From contig NZ_AUFX01000010.1 of assembly GCF_000426725.1 (NCBI RefSeq), positions 1 through 64,000 on the forward strand: a DNA stretch of 64,000 bases. The letters are read 5' to 3'. The stretch is from Sporocytophaga myxococcoides DSM 11118. Its GTDB lineage: Bacteria; Bacteroidota; Bacteroidia; Cytophagales; Cytophagaceae. The notes beneath the pieces are model-generated. The model saw only the letters and a list, made by a program, of their open reading frames with translations, was not told the origin of the DNA and made no database searches. Positions 56,746 to 64,000 of this stretch are shown in pieces (the stretch's first letter is position 1; every line of letters begins with the position of its first letter). The translations under genes and the position numbers were made by a program.

Positions 56746-57738
56746 TTAAAGAAAAACACTTGCAAATAACTCGTAAGATTTCAACCTGTCTTCAAAATCA
56801 AATGCTGCATTTACCGCCATTATTTCATTCACATCATACTCATCTGCAAGTAAAGTAAGCTGCTTTCTGAGCTCTTCTGGCGTGCCTATTGCAAAGCGTT
56901 GCCTGTTAAAAGCGATCCTTTGTTCCTCAGCCGGACTGTATCTTACATCTTTTATTTCTTCGAAGGTAACTGGATCAAACCGGCCTTTGGTTTCAAGTTG
57001 GAGGAACCTGTAATTCAACACGGCTATTACTTGTTCATTTCTTTCTTTTGAATCAGAGCAAAACATAAAAAGAGCAACCAATACCCTCGGTGTCCTGAGT
57101 TGTTCAGAAGGCTTAAAATAGTTCCTGTAAACTTCTACAGCCCTTGCTCCTCCATTAGGATTAATAAAATGAGCAAAAGCGAATGCCATTCCCAAATGAG
57201 CCGCAAATAGACCGCTTTGACCACTGGAACTTAATACCCACTGCTCTGGAATACCTTTAACAATGGGAGTTGCAAGTACCTTCCCCTTATCGGATTCAGA
57301 CTTGAGAGAATCATCGAGATACCCTTGAAGATCCTGAAGCTGTTCTATAAAATCCTGTTCACTGAAATGATTATGAGGATTAAGCAATGAAGCTGTAAGT
57401 CTGTCCCCACCGGGTGCCCGGCCTACACCAAGATCTATGCGGCCAGGAGCAAGAGCCTCCAATATCCTGAAATTTTCAGCCACTTTTAAGGCACTGTAAT
57501 GCGGCAACATAACACCACCTGAACCTATTCTGATCTTTTTCGTCTGAGCTGCCAGATAGCCCAATAATACTTCTGGCGATGAGCCCGCAACAGAATACAT
57601 ATTATGATGTTCTGAAACCCAGAATCTGTGATACCCTAGATTATCTGCAAGCTTCGCAAGCTCAATGGTCGCTGCCAGTGCCTGTTCTGCTGTTCCCCCT
57701 TTAGGAATATGTGATTGATCTAATACACTTATATACAT
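56746..57738 (-). CDS. Luciferase-like (LLM class) flavin-dependent oxidoreductase
   Basis: This 330-aa protein is typical of the group-1 LLM monooxygenase-like family (YhbW/YwcH type). The features are a short N-terminal strand (ISVLDQSHIPKG), LADNLGYHRFWVSEHHNM, a GSSPEVLLGYLAAQTKKIRIGSGGVMLPHY segment and APGRIDLGVGRAPGG. These give a TIM barrel that binds FMN. The reaction is reduction or monooxygenation using reduced FMN; the substrate is unknown. It is a single gene, divergent from the small secreted protein at 57942. Confidence 0.92.
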   Translation of the reverse strand: MYISVLDQSHIPKGGTAEQALAATIELAKLADNLGYHRFWVSEHHNMYSVAGSSPEVLLGYLAAQTKKIRIGSGGVMLPHYSALKVAENFRILEALAPGRIDLGVGRAPGGDRLTASLLNPHNHFSEQDFIEQLQDLQGYLDDSLKSESDKGKVLATPIVKGIPEQWVLSSSGQSGLFAAHLGMAFAFAHFINPNGGARAVEVYRNYFKPSEQLRTPRVLVALFMFCSDSKERNEQVIAVLNYRFLQLETKGRFDPVTFEEIKDVRYSPAEEQRIAFNRQRFAIGTPEELRKQLTLLADEYDVNEIMAVNAAFDFEDRLKSYELFASVFL

Positions 57739-57941
57739 TTTGAAAAACTTTTATTCACAAACTACTGATATTCAACAACAGTATAGCTAAATTTGGTTTC
57801 CCTTGTTTCTAATGGGATTCAAGAGCCCAATGTAAAACACATAATTTCTTTTTTCAACGATAAACCTCAATTTTACTTACTATCTTCAGAATTACAACAA
57901 AAAAAAATTTTACCTTTAATAATCAATATTATTTATATAAC

Positions 57942-58328
57942 ATGAGAATATTACCTATCGCAACAACATCCATTATGTTGTTACTTTCAATTCAGACATT
58001 TTCGCAAAATAATTTTGATTCCTATAAAATGGCCGAAAAGACGGTGCAAGAGCTTAATGATCGCATGCTATTAACTTCTCAGAAAAAAGATTCTCTTATC
58101 CTTATTTTTAACAAATACTATTCTGATAAACACCTCAATCGAAGCAAAGACAATGAAAAATTTGCGAAAGCGATAGAGCAAAACAGAGATATGAGTGTAA
58201 AACAAGTGCTCTCTCCTTTTAGCTACCAGGAATACTTAAGGTATCTTGAAGAACAAAAAAGCAAAGTAAAGACAAAAGACAGGGTAAGACACGGAGAAAG
58301 AGAAGCTACCGATCTGATTGACTTTTAA
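57942..58328 (+). CDS. Small secreted protein of unknown function
   Basis: This 128-aa protein has a signal peptide (cleavage near FSQ, residue 22). The rest is helical and charged (MLLTSQKKDSLILIFNKYY, then SPFSYQEYLRYLEEQKSKV). The LTSQ-K-type motif and size are reminiscent of small periplasmic Spy/CpxP-like proteins, but the match is weak. It precedes the haem-binding-domain gene by 32 nt on the same strand, so the two may be co-transcribed. Confidence 0.7.
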   Translation: MRILPIATTSIMLLLSIQTFSQNNFDSYKMAEKTVQELNDRMLLTSQKKDSLILIFNKYYSDKHLNRSKDNEKFAKAIEQNRDMSVKQVLSPFSYQEYLRYLEEQKSKVKTKDRVRHGEREATDLIDF

Positions 58329-58360
58329 TTAATTTTAGATATTGAATTTATTTCGCTTAA

Positions 58361-58822
58361 ATGAAGAAAAAAATTATTTATGGAGCATTGCTCCTGCTTA
58401 TTGCAATTCAGTTTGTAAGACCAGAAAAAAATGAAGGTATAGCGGATACTTCAAATGATATAACTCATCATGTTGATGTTCCGGAAAGCACATTAAAAAT
58501 CCTTAAGACCTCTTGCTATGATTGCCATTCGAATCATACCAATTACCCTTTGTATTCTGAGATAATGCCTTTCGGATGGTTCCTTGCCAATCATGTAAAG
58601 GATGGTAAAAAACATTTAAACTTTTCAGACTTTTCAAAATATGCCAAAAAGAAGATTGATCATAAACTAGAGGAGACTGCTGAAGAAGTTGAAAAACATG
58701 ACATGCCGCTTTCAACTTATCTGATCATGCATTCAGAAGCAAAGTTAAATGAGAGTCAGACACAGGAACTTATTGAATGGGTAAATAAAGAAAGGTCTAA
58801 GCTACAGGCATCGGGACTTTAA
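58361..58822 (+). CDS. Haem-binding domain protein, membrane-anchored
   Basis: This 153-aa protein has an N-terminal anchor or signal (residues 5-19). The CXXCH haem-attachment motif is at Cys52-Cys55-His56 (TSCYDCHSNHTNYPLYSEIMPFG), followed by NHVKDGKKHLNFSDF. This is the Haem_bd domain pattern found in small periplasmic Bacteroidota proteins. It probably carries one c-type haem for electron transfer or sensing. It is the second gene after the 128-aa secreted protein and ends at a strong bidirectional terminator. Confidence 0.9.
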   Translation: MKKKIIYGALLLLIAIQFVRPEKNEGIADTSNDITHHVDVPESTLKILKTSCYDCHSNHTNYPLYSEIMPFGWFLANHVKDGKKHLNFSDFSKYAKKKIDHKLEETAEEVEKHDMPLSTYLIMHSEAKLNESQTQELIEWVNKERSKLQASGL

Positions 58823-58842
58823 TTATATCTTGCTAATAAAAT

Positions 58843-58890
58843 GCATAAATAAAAAGGAGTAAGCTTATGCTTACTCCTTTCTATTTATGC
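58843..58890. terminator. Strong bidirectional terminator
   Basis: A 22-bp stem (one mismatch) with a 4-nt loop runs through GCATAAATAA and AAGGAGTAAGC. The A/T-rich arms act as T-runs in either direction. It separates the haem-protein gene from the convergent TonB-type receptor gene. Confidence 0.9.
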
Positions 58891-58920
58891 TTGATTAAAC
58901 CTGATCCAACTCATTTTCGA

Positions 58921-61524
58921 TTATTTACTTCTATTATCTTTTCCACCTTTCCCTCTTACCGGCCCCTGACGTTGCTCGCTTCCACCCTGTCCTCCCGATG
59001 GCATATCTGACATGTTTGTACCATCACCTCCCCCTCCGTCTTTCAGGTCATCATTATTGATAAGCTTCCTTCTCTTCTTAGGCTTAGCATCTTCCATTGA
59101 CATCTTTCCTATTTTATAAGTGAAGGTTACCTTAAAGTTCATGTTATGAAGAACATTGGTGCTCTTCTGATTGATAACAGGAGACACTAATTCACTTCTG
59201 ATTCTGTATGAAGCGTTAAAGAAGTTTTCTGCACCAAATCCGATACTTCCTTTATCATTCTTAAGTTGTTTTCTGAAATTAAGACTATAAATACCAAATC
59301 CTCCCTGATAGCCTTGCAACTGAACCTTTCTTCCTCTATAAAAACCAAAAAACTGCACTTCCCAACTTTTAGGTAGTTTATAGCCTGCCATCATTCTGTA
59401 GTTAGCAACCCACCCCTCATTGCTTGCATTATAAATAGGGTCAGGTACATTATTTTTTAATACAGCATAGTACACGTCTGTTCCTCCATTCAAGGTAAAC
59501 TTATCCGATAATTTAACATTAGCAAAAATACTGAAGCCATAAGAATTTTCACTTCCTATATTCTTGTATGTAGTTTGAATGGTATCTCCCTTTACATTTC
59601 TTACACTTTGAATAGCATTGTTGGAGTTTTTTGCAAAAGTTGAAATAGTCAATGAACTTTTCTTTATATAAGCATTGTAAGCCAATTCGAAGTTGTTGGT
59701 GTATTCCGGATCAAGTTCAGGATTACCATAAGAAACATTAAGAGGATTAGCGGCCTGAAAATTGGGATTCAGATATCTTAATGAAGGCCTTTGAATCCTT
59801 CTGTTGTAAGAGGCTTTGACAATATTTCCACTTTTCAGTTTTCTTGATAGATTAATACTAGGAACAAGAATTCCATAGGATGGAATATCTATATTATCTC
59901 CACCTTTTTGAAGCCTTGCATCAATAGTGGTATATTCATATCTCAGACCGACTTTCGCACTATATACTTTCTTAAGAGTCACAGTTGCAGCGCTATATGC
60001 AGAAGCTACATTTTGATTATAGTTAAGCTTGTTGCTCAAATCATTATTATTCACCTCGGAAAATGTCCCATCACTGCCTGGTGCAGAGAAATATTTATAA
60101 TTACTTGTTACATTCCTGTATATATTCTTGACTCCTGCTTCAAGCATGACCATTGAATCTATTGGAGTCTGATAATCAACCTGGAAAGTTGCTTCTTGAT
60201 TATAACTGTCATTTATGTTCTTTAACCTGCTTACAGTTGAAAGACCTAAGTTGTCCATGATGGAATTTGTAAAGTCATTGACACTTTTATCCCTGCTGTA
60301 CAATGCCATAAAGCTCAGCTCCCTCATAGGTTTCTTAAAAAGGTGAGTGTAGTTTAAATTTAGGTCCAGGTTGTTATTGTTGTTTTTAGTGAATACATTC
60401 CTTATTCCTATATTCTCTAATATTCCACTCTGATAAGTTTCCGTAGTAAGATTATCCTGATAGTTATTACCATTTCTGAAACCAAACTTCGCCGATGCAG
60501 TCAGCAAGTTGTTCTTATCAATATCATAATCCCAACCAAACTGATAATTACCAAATCCATGAAAATTTCTGGTGTTCGCATACTGAACATTTTCATTCAC
60601 TTCACCTGTTTCACTAACTGTAGTCTGAGTGTTTCTAAAACTTCCAGGTGTATTATAGCTCCACCTTCCATTGCCACCAAGTGAGAATCCCATCTTCCCT
60701 TTTCTATAGCTTCCATTCAAGCCAAGGCTAGAAGCTCTGACTCCAACACTACCATCAATACTCACCATAGCACCTTGCAATGTATTCTTTTTGGTAATGA
60801 TGTTAATAATACCCGCAGAACCTTCGGCATCATATTTAGCAGAAGGAGAAGTGATCACTTCAACAGACTTGATCATATCAGCAGGTATTTGCCTTAAAGC
60901 ATCGGCAACACTGGTCGCGGTGATTGTTGATGGCTTATTATTTATGAGCACCTTTACATTCTCGCTACCTCTAAGTGAAACATTACCATCAAGGTCAACA
61001 GAAAGCATAGGAACTTTCCTTAGCACATCAGAAGCATCGCCTCCCTTATTACCCGCATCATTTTCTGCATTATATACTGTACGGTCTACCTTTTCTTCAA
61101 AAATAGGTTTTTCACCCACTACAGTTACTTCTTTTAATTGCTGAATGGTCTGGCTTAGTTTAATTTCACCAAGCTCTACATTTTCTTTTCCTTCAGCAAC
61201 AGATATTCCCTTTATTAACTTAGTATCATAGCCGATAAAAGAAATTTCGATACTATAAATACCAGCTTCAATTTTAGTAATTTCAAATTTACCATTATCA
61301 TCTGCCATGGTTCCATTAACAGGGTTTCCTGATTCCTGACTTATCAAAGCTACAGTAGCAAAAGGAACAGACGCACTATTGGCAGAATCTTTAATTACAC
61401 CTTCAATCTTACCTTTACCTTTAGGAGCAGTCGACGTAGCTGTATTTCCATCAGGTTGCTTAGTCTGTGCTAAAATAATATTGGAAAATGCTAAAAGGAC
61501 ACAAAAAACGATTGAATACTTCAC
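58921..61524 (-). CDS. Outer-membrane beta-barrel (TonB-dependent receptor-like) protein
   Basis: This 867-aa protein has a signal peptide (about 1-19), a CarboxypepD_reg-like domain (about 37-125: GKIEGVIKDSANSASVPFATVAL, DDNGKFEITKIEAGIYSIEISFIGYD) and a plug (about 135-235: ASDVLRKVPMLSVDLDGNVSLRGSENVKVLINNKPS, SAKYDAEGSAGIINIITKK). A large barrel of the OMP_b-brl_3 type follows (SYNRRIQRPSLRYLNPNF). The C-terminus is a charged, Gly-rich tail instead of a closing aromatic strand. It is a probable outer-membrane importer; the substrate is unknown and no partner gene is adjacent. Confidence 0.9.
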   Translation of the reverse strand: MKYSIVFCVLLAFSNIILAQTKQPDGNTATSTAPKGKGKIEGVIKDSANSASVPFATVALISQESGNPVNGTMADDNGKFEITKIEAGIYSIEISFIGYDTKLIKGISVAEGKENVELGEIKLSQTIQQLKEVTVVGEKPIFEEKVDRTVYNAENDAGNKGGDASDVLRKVPMLSVDLDGNVSLRGSENVKVLINNKPSTITATSVADALRQIPADMIKSVEVITSPSAKYDAEGSAGIINIITKKNTLQGAMVSIDGSVGVRASSLGLNGSYRKGKMGFSLGGNGRWSYNTPGSFRNTQTTVSETGEVNENVQYANTRNFHGFGNYQFGWDYDIDKNNLLTASAKFGFRNGNNYQDNLTTETYQSGILENIGIRNVFTKNNNNNLDLNLNYTHLFKKPMRELSFMALYSRDKSVNDFTNSIMDNLGLSTVSRLKNINDSYNQEATFQVDYQTPIDSMVMLEAGVKNIYRNVTSNYKYFSAPGSDGTFSEVNNNDLSNKLNYNQNVASAYSAATVTLKKVYSAKVGLRYEYTTIDARLQKGGDNIDIPSYGILVPSINLSRKLKSGNIVKASYNRRIQRPSLRYLNPNFQAANPLNVSYGNPELDPEYTNNFELAYNAYIKKSSLTISTFAKNSNNAIQSVRNVKGDTIQTTYKNIGSENSYGFSIFANVKLSDKFTLNGGTDVYYAVLKNNVPDPIYNASNEGWVANYRMMAGYKLPKSWEVQFFGFYRGRKVQLQGYQGGFGIYSLNFRKQLKNDKGSIGFGAENFFNASYRIRSELVSPVINQKSTNVLHNMNFKVTFTYKIGKMSMEDAKPKKRRKLINNDDLKDGGGGDGTNMSDMPSGGQGGSEQRQGPVRGKGGKDNRSK

Positions 61525-61871
61525 CTCTTTAACTTATTTAATACAATTTAAAATTAGTACTTAAAGTTGAGAGTATATAACCATTCATATTTGAAAATCA
61601 GCGGTTGGTATATTACTTAGGAGTAAAAATTCTACAACTCAAAGATTCTTACAAGGTTATATCTGATTAAATTTTCATTAAAACTATTAGCTACAAAATC
61701 AAATAGACAATAATACTTTACAACTGTCAAAAAAAAGACAAACCAAATCAATATAACTACCTGTAAACAAACAACATAACTATAAATATCATACTAATTA
61801 ACATCTTTTCTTACCTCTTTTACTTTTACAATGACATTTTTGCTAAGTTTGAAGTCTTTAATGTTAAAAAA

Positions 61872-61901
61872 TTGTTAAAACTTAAACATTTTTTAGCTTT
61901 C
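61872..61901 (+). promoter_or_regulatory. Candidate promoter of the 113-aa gene
   Basis: TTG (61872-61874), a 19-nt spacer and TAGCTTTC (61894-61901), close to TTTG-N19-TAnnTTTG. The start codon is 54 nt further on. The rest of the 61525-61954 gap between the divergent genes shows nothing I can name. Confidence 0.45.
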
Positions 61902-61954
61902 AGAATTAAGGTTAAGTTAGCTCGGGCAAAACAATTGAAATAAAATATAAATTC

Positions 61955-62296
61955 ATGGCGATTTCTAAAGAAGATACCATTCAGGCTATCAAATTATCCC
62001 AAATCATTCAAGATCATTTTGACAAAAACAAAAATTGTGGTTCACTTAGTACAAATGACATGTATGAGTTTATCTACAAGAAAGGAATAAGTAACTGGGA
62101 TAAAAACAGCACAGGTAAATTCAAAGATTTTCTAAAAAAATTATCTAACAACAACGCACTGGACCTGATCCCTCAATGCAGAGCAGAAAGTACTGGCAGA
62201 TCTGTTAGCTGGTATTTTGAATCTACTCCGGGGAAAGTCATTAAAGCCAGAAAGTTAGTGCCACTTTCTGAAGCAAAAAATGTAGTTGCTAACTAA
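61955..62296 (+). CDS. Small cytoplasmic protein of unknown function
   Basis: This 113-aa soluble protein has no signal or membrane segment. It has a helical N-terminus (TIQAIKLSQIIQDHF), a middle segment with NDMYEFIYKKGISNWDKNSTGKFKDFLKKL, and an RAESTGRSVSWYFES strand. It could be a small nucleic-acid-binding or winged-helix-like protein, but no family is recognised. It is monocistronic, with its own candidate promoter and a clean terminator. Confidence 0.8.
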   Translation: MAISKEDTIQAIKLSQIIQDHFDKNKNCGSLSTNDMYEFIYKKGISNWDKNSTGKFKDFLKKLSNNNALDLIPQCRAESTGRSVSWYFESTPGKVIKARKLVPLSEAKNVVAN

Positions 62297-62302
62297 GAAA
62301 CT

Positions 62303-62330
62303 GAGACCTTTAATCGGGTCTCTTTTTTTT
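62303..62330 (+). terminator. Intrinsic terminator
   Basis: GAGACC pairs with GGTCTC across an 8-nt loop and is followed by eight T. It ends the 113-aa gene. Confidence 0.9.
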
Positions 62331-62399
62331 GTCTTTAATCATCTTTTTTTCAATAATTTCCGTAATATTTTTACATTTAATTAAACAAATCACTTACAT

Positions 62400-62987
62400 A
62401 TGCACCCTATTTTAAATAGAAATTTATTTTTCATCAAGGAAAAAGTCGGCATGTTTAAAGCATCTAATAACTACGACATTTTTAATCCTGAAACACAAGA
62501 ATTAATTCTTACATGTACTGAAGAGAAGCTTGGCTTTTTTACTAAAATTTTCAGATTTACAAAATATAAAAGAAATACTCCATTTAATGTTGTAGTAAAA
62601 ACCACCAAAGGAGAAACTGTTTTAACAGTAAAAAGAGGTGTTTCAATTTTCTTATCAAAGGTTGAAGTATTTGATGAAAAGGATAATCTGATTGGTAAGT
62701 TTAAACAAAAATTCTTCTCTATCGGTGGTAAATTTGACGTGGTGGATGCCAATGACAATCTAGTTTGTACTCTTAAAGGGAAATGGACAAGCTGGGATTT
62801 TAAGTTTATGAAAGAGAATCAGGAACTTGCTGAAGTGAGTAAAAAATGGAGTGGACTTGGTAAAGAATTATTCACTACTGCTGATAACTATATGCTTTGC
62901 ATAAGTGAAGTGCTGCCTGAAAATGCTCCTGCAAGAATTCTTATTCTTGGGGCAGTGATGTGTATAGATATGGTTCTGAAAGAATAA
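62400..62987 (+). CDS. LURP-one / scramblase-like (tubby-fold) protein
   Basis: This 195-aa protein has repeated beta strands of the LURP-one-related / phospholipid scramblase (tubby C-like) fold: LFFIKEKVGMFKASNNYDIFNPET, VVVKTTKGETVLTVKRG, VEVFDEKDNLIGKFKQKFFSIGGKFDVVD and LVCTLKGKWTSWDFKF, then a C-terminal hydrophobic helix (ARILILGAVMCIDMVL) like the buried helix of tubby proteins. Bacterial members have no defined function. It is monocistronic, followed by a strong hairpin. Confidence 0.8.
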   Translation: MHPILNRNLFFIKEKVGMFKASNNYDIFNPETQELILTCTEEKLGFFTKIFRFTKYKRNTPFNVVVKTTKGETVLTVKRGVSIFLSKVEVFDEKDNLIGKFKQKFFSIGGKFDVVDANDNLVCTLKGKWTSWDFKFMKENQELAEVSKKWSGLGKELFTTADNYMLCISEVLPENAPARILILGAVMCIDMVLKE

Positions 62988-63021
62988 TATAAGCAGAAAG
63001 CTAAAAGTAAAAAGTTTTAAA

Positions 63022-63066
63022 AAAATGCCGGTAGTAAAAGCTCGCTTTTATACCGGCAACATTTTT
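63022..63066. terminator. Bidirectional terminator-like hairpin
   Basis: GCCGGTAGTAAAAGC pairs with GCTTTTATACCGGC (one bulged base), flanked by A-run and T-run arms. It lies between two convergent genes. Confidence 0.85.
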
Positions 63067-63078
63067 ATATAGCCACCT

Positions 63079-63999
63079 TTAAATTACTTGAAAACTTGTA
63101 GCTCCTGAAAGCTTTCCGTCGAGATACACCTGCATAAAGTGTTTGCCGGGTTTGTACTCACTTCCTTTTTCAAAAACAAAGTTAATATTTTTACTTCCTG
63201 AATATTCAAAATCTTTGTTTACAGTATAAGGAATTTCCTTTTCACCAACTTTCAACATACCTCCTCCCTCAAAAGGGTTGTATAAAGTTTTTCCTCCAGG
63301 TTCCACCAAACGAACAGTAACCTCTACATGACCTCTGGACGATTCCGGAAAAGCAGCCAACGCTATTCTGAATTTAAGCTTATCTTTCGGCTGTAAAGAA
63401 ATTGCGTCTGCTTTTATTTCTTTGCCATTAACAATAGCTACAATATTTATTTCTCTTACTTTCAAAGTTGTTTTGGCAGGAGCTGTTCTTGAATATGATG
63501 CATCAGAGACTTCATCGGAATTATCGGAATCAAAACCTCCGGCTGCATTGGCTTCAAATTCGACTCCCCCTTCTGCTTCTTCAGCTTTTTTAGAAATAGA
63601 ATCTTCAAATTTCACAAGCTCCTTAATCAGATACTTTACATTCGCTTCATTTCGGGCATACTCTTTATCCTTTAACTTTCGAGTTGCCTTCTGTTTTTGA
63701 ATTTCTTCAAAAATGTATTCTAGTTCAGTTTCTTTTGACCTCAATTCACCCAAAACCAAAGCAAATTTATTAGACTCTTGCTTTACCGAATCTTTCATTA
63801 CTTCATTCTCCAGTTGCAACGCAAGCAAATCAGCTTTTAATTTTTCAATTTCGCTTGATTTTTTTACAATAAGGAGACTGTCCTGTAAGATGCGGTTTCT
63901 TTGGGACATGATAATTGAATTCTTCTCAACTCCGCTATATATAAAATAAGCAAGAGCAATAGAGATTGATAAAAAAGCTATAAAAATTAGCTTTTTCAA
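63079..63999 (-). CDS. Membrane-anchored coiled-coil protein, partial at window edge
   Basis: The first readable codon is TTG at 63999, and the frame remains open to the edge, so the true start may be outside the window; 306 aa are visible. One transmembrane helix (about 3-21) is followed by a long charged coiled coil (about 30-135: SEIEKLKADLLALQLENEVMKDS and KQKATRKLKDKEY), an Ala/Ser/Asp-rich linker and a C-terminal beta-sandwich-like domain (about 195-306: VREINIVAIVNGKEIKADAI, HVEVTVRLVEPGGKTL, KHFMQVYLDGKLSGA). The function is unknown. It would place a beta domain on a stalk outside the inner membrane. Confidence 0.7.
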   Translation of the reverse strand: MKKLIFIAFLSISIALAYFIYSGVEKNSIIMSQRNRILQDSLLIVKKSSEIEKLKADLLALQLENEVMKDSVKQESNKFALVLGELRSKETELEYIFEEIQKQKATRKLKDKEYARNEANVKYLIKELVKFEDSISKKAEEAEGGVEFEANAAGGFDSDNSDEVSDASYSRTAPAKTTLKVREINIVAIVNGKEIKADAISLQPKDKLKFRIALAAFPESSRGHVEVTVRLVEPGGKTLYNPFEGGGMLKVGEKEIPYTVNKDFEYSGSKNINFVFEKGSEYKPGKHFMQVYLDGKLSGATSFQVI

Positions 64000-64000
64000 A

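Overview
The window is AT-rich and looks like a Bacteroidota chromosome, most plausibly Cytophagales. The signs are large secreted proteins ending in a type IX secretion (T9SS) type-B-like sorting domain, CarboxypepD_reg-type TonB-dependent receptors, Bacteroidota-style RHS/YD giant proteins, and candidate promoters matching the TTTG-N19-TAnnTTTG pattern. The genus cannot be fixed from the sequence alone.

Region 1 (1-35,115, all genes on the minus strand). Reading right to left there is a decayed copy of a surface-protein gene, then three tandem paralogous secreted proteins of 1245, 1443 and 1248 aa. The last of these is fused by a 1-nt stop/start overlap to a tightly packed run: an OmpH/Skp-like periplasmic chaperone, a lipoprotein, a 1963-aa SpvB/TcB-like protein, a 249-aa secreted protein, a 4197-aa RHS/YD-repeat protein with a variable C-terminal toxin candidate, and a 145-aa probable immunity protein. 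Every junction is an overlap or a gap of 14 nt or less, so it reads as one translationally coupled polymorphic-toxin operon of about 24.6 kb. A near-identical candidate promoter precedes each of the three surface-protein genes. The left end carries two tandem 260-bp non-coding units rich in small hairpins. A frameshifted conserved Bacteroidota gene, with an 11-bp-period array upstream, closes the region.

Region 2 (35,556-42,240, minus strand). A TetR-TolC-HlyD-DHA2 tripartite efflux operon has a candidate TetR operator overlapping its own promoter. A four-gene operon of small proteins follows (tautomerase, SRPBCC/AHSA1, DUF1801, lipoprotein).

Region 3 (42,528-49,208, plus strand). This holds a large MscS-family channel, a DUF202 membrane protein, an AraC-type regulator next to cyanase (cynS), and a membrane-anchored TPR protein with a C-terminal HTH.

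Region 4 (49,346-56,148, plus strand). This is a phosphate-scavenging cluster: beta-propeller phytase lipoprotein, TonB-dependent receptor, parallel-beta-helix lipoprotein and purple acid phosphatase. Extracellular phytate hydrolysis is probably coupled to outer-membrane uptake. It is followed by a 104-bp tandem repeat built of CCCAC/GTGGG hairpins.

Region 5 (56,746-64,000). Mixed housekeeping and envelope genes: a luciferase-like flavin oxidoreductase, a small secreted protein, a haem-binding-domain protein, a second TonB-type outer-membrane receptor, a small protein of unknown function, a LURP-one/scramblase-like protein, and a coiled-coil membrane-anchored protein that runs to the window edge.
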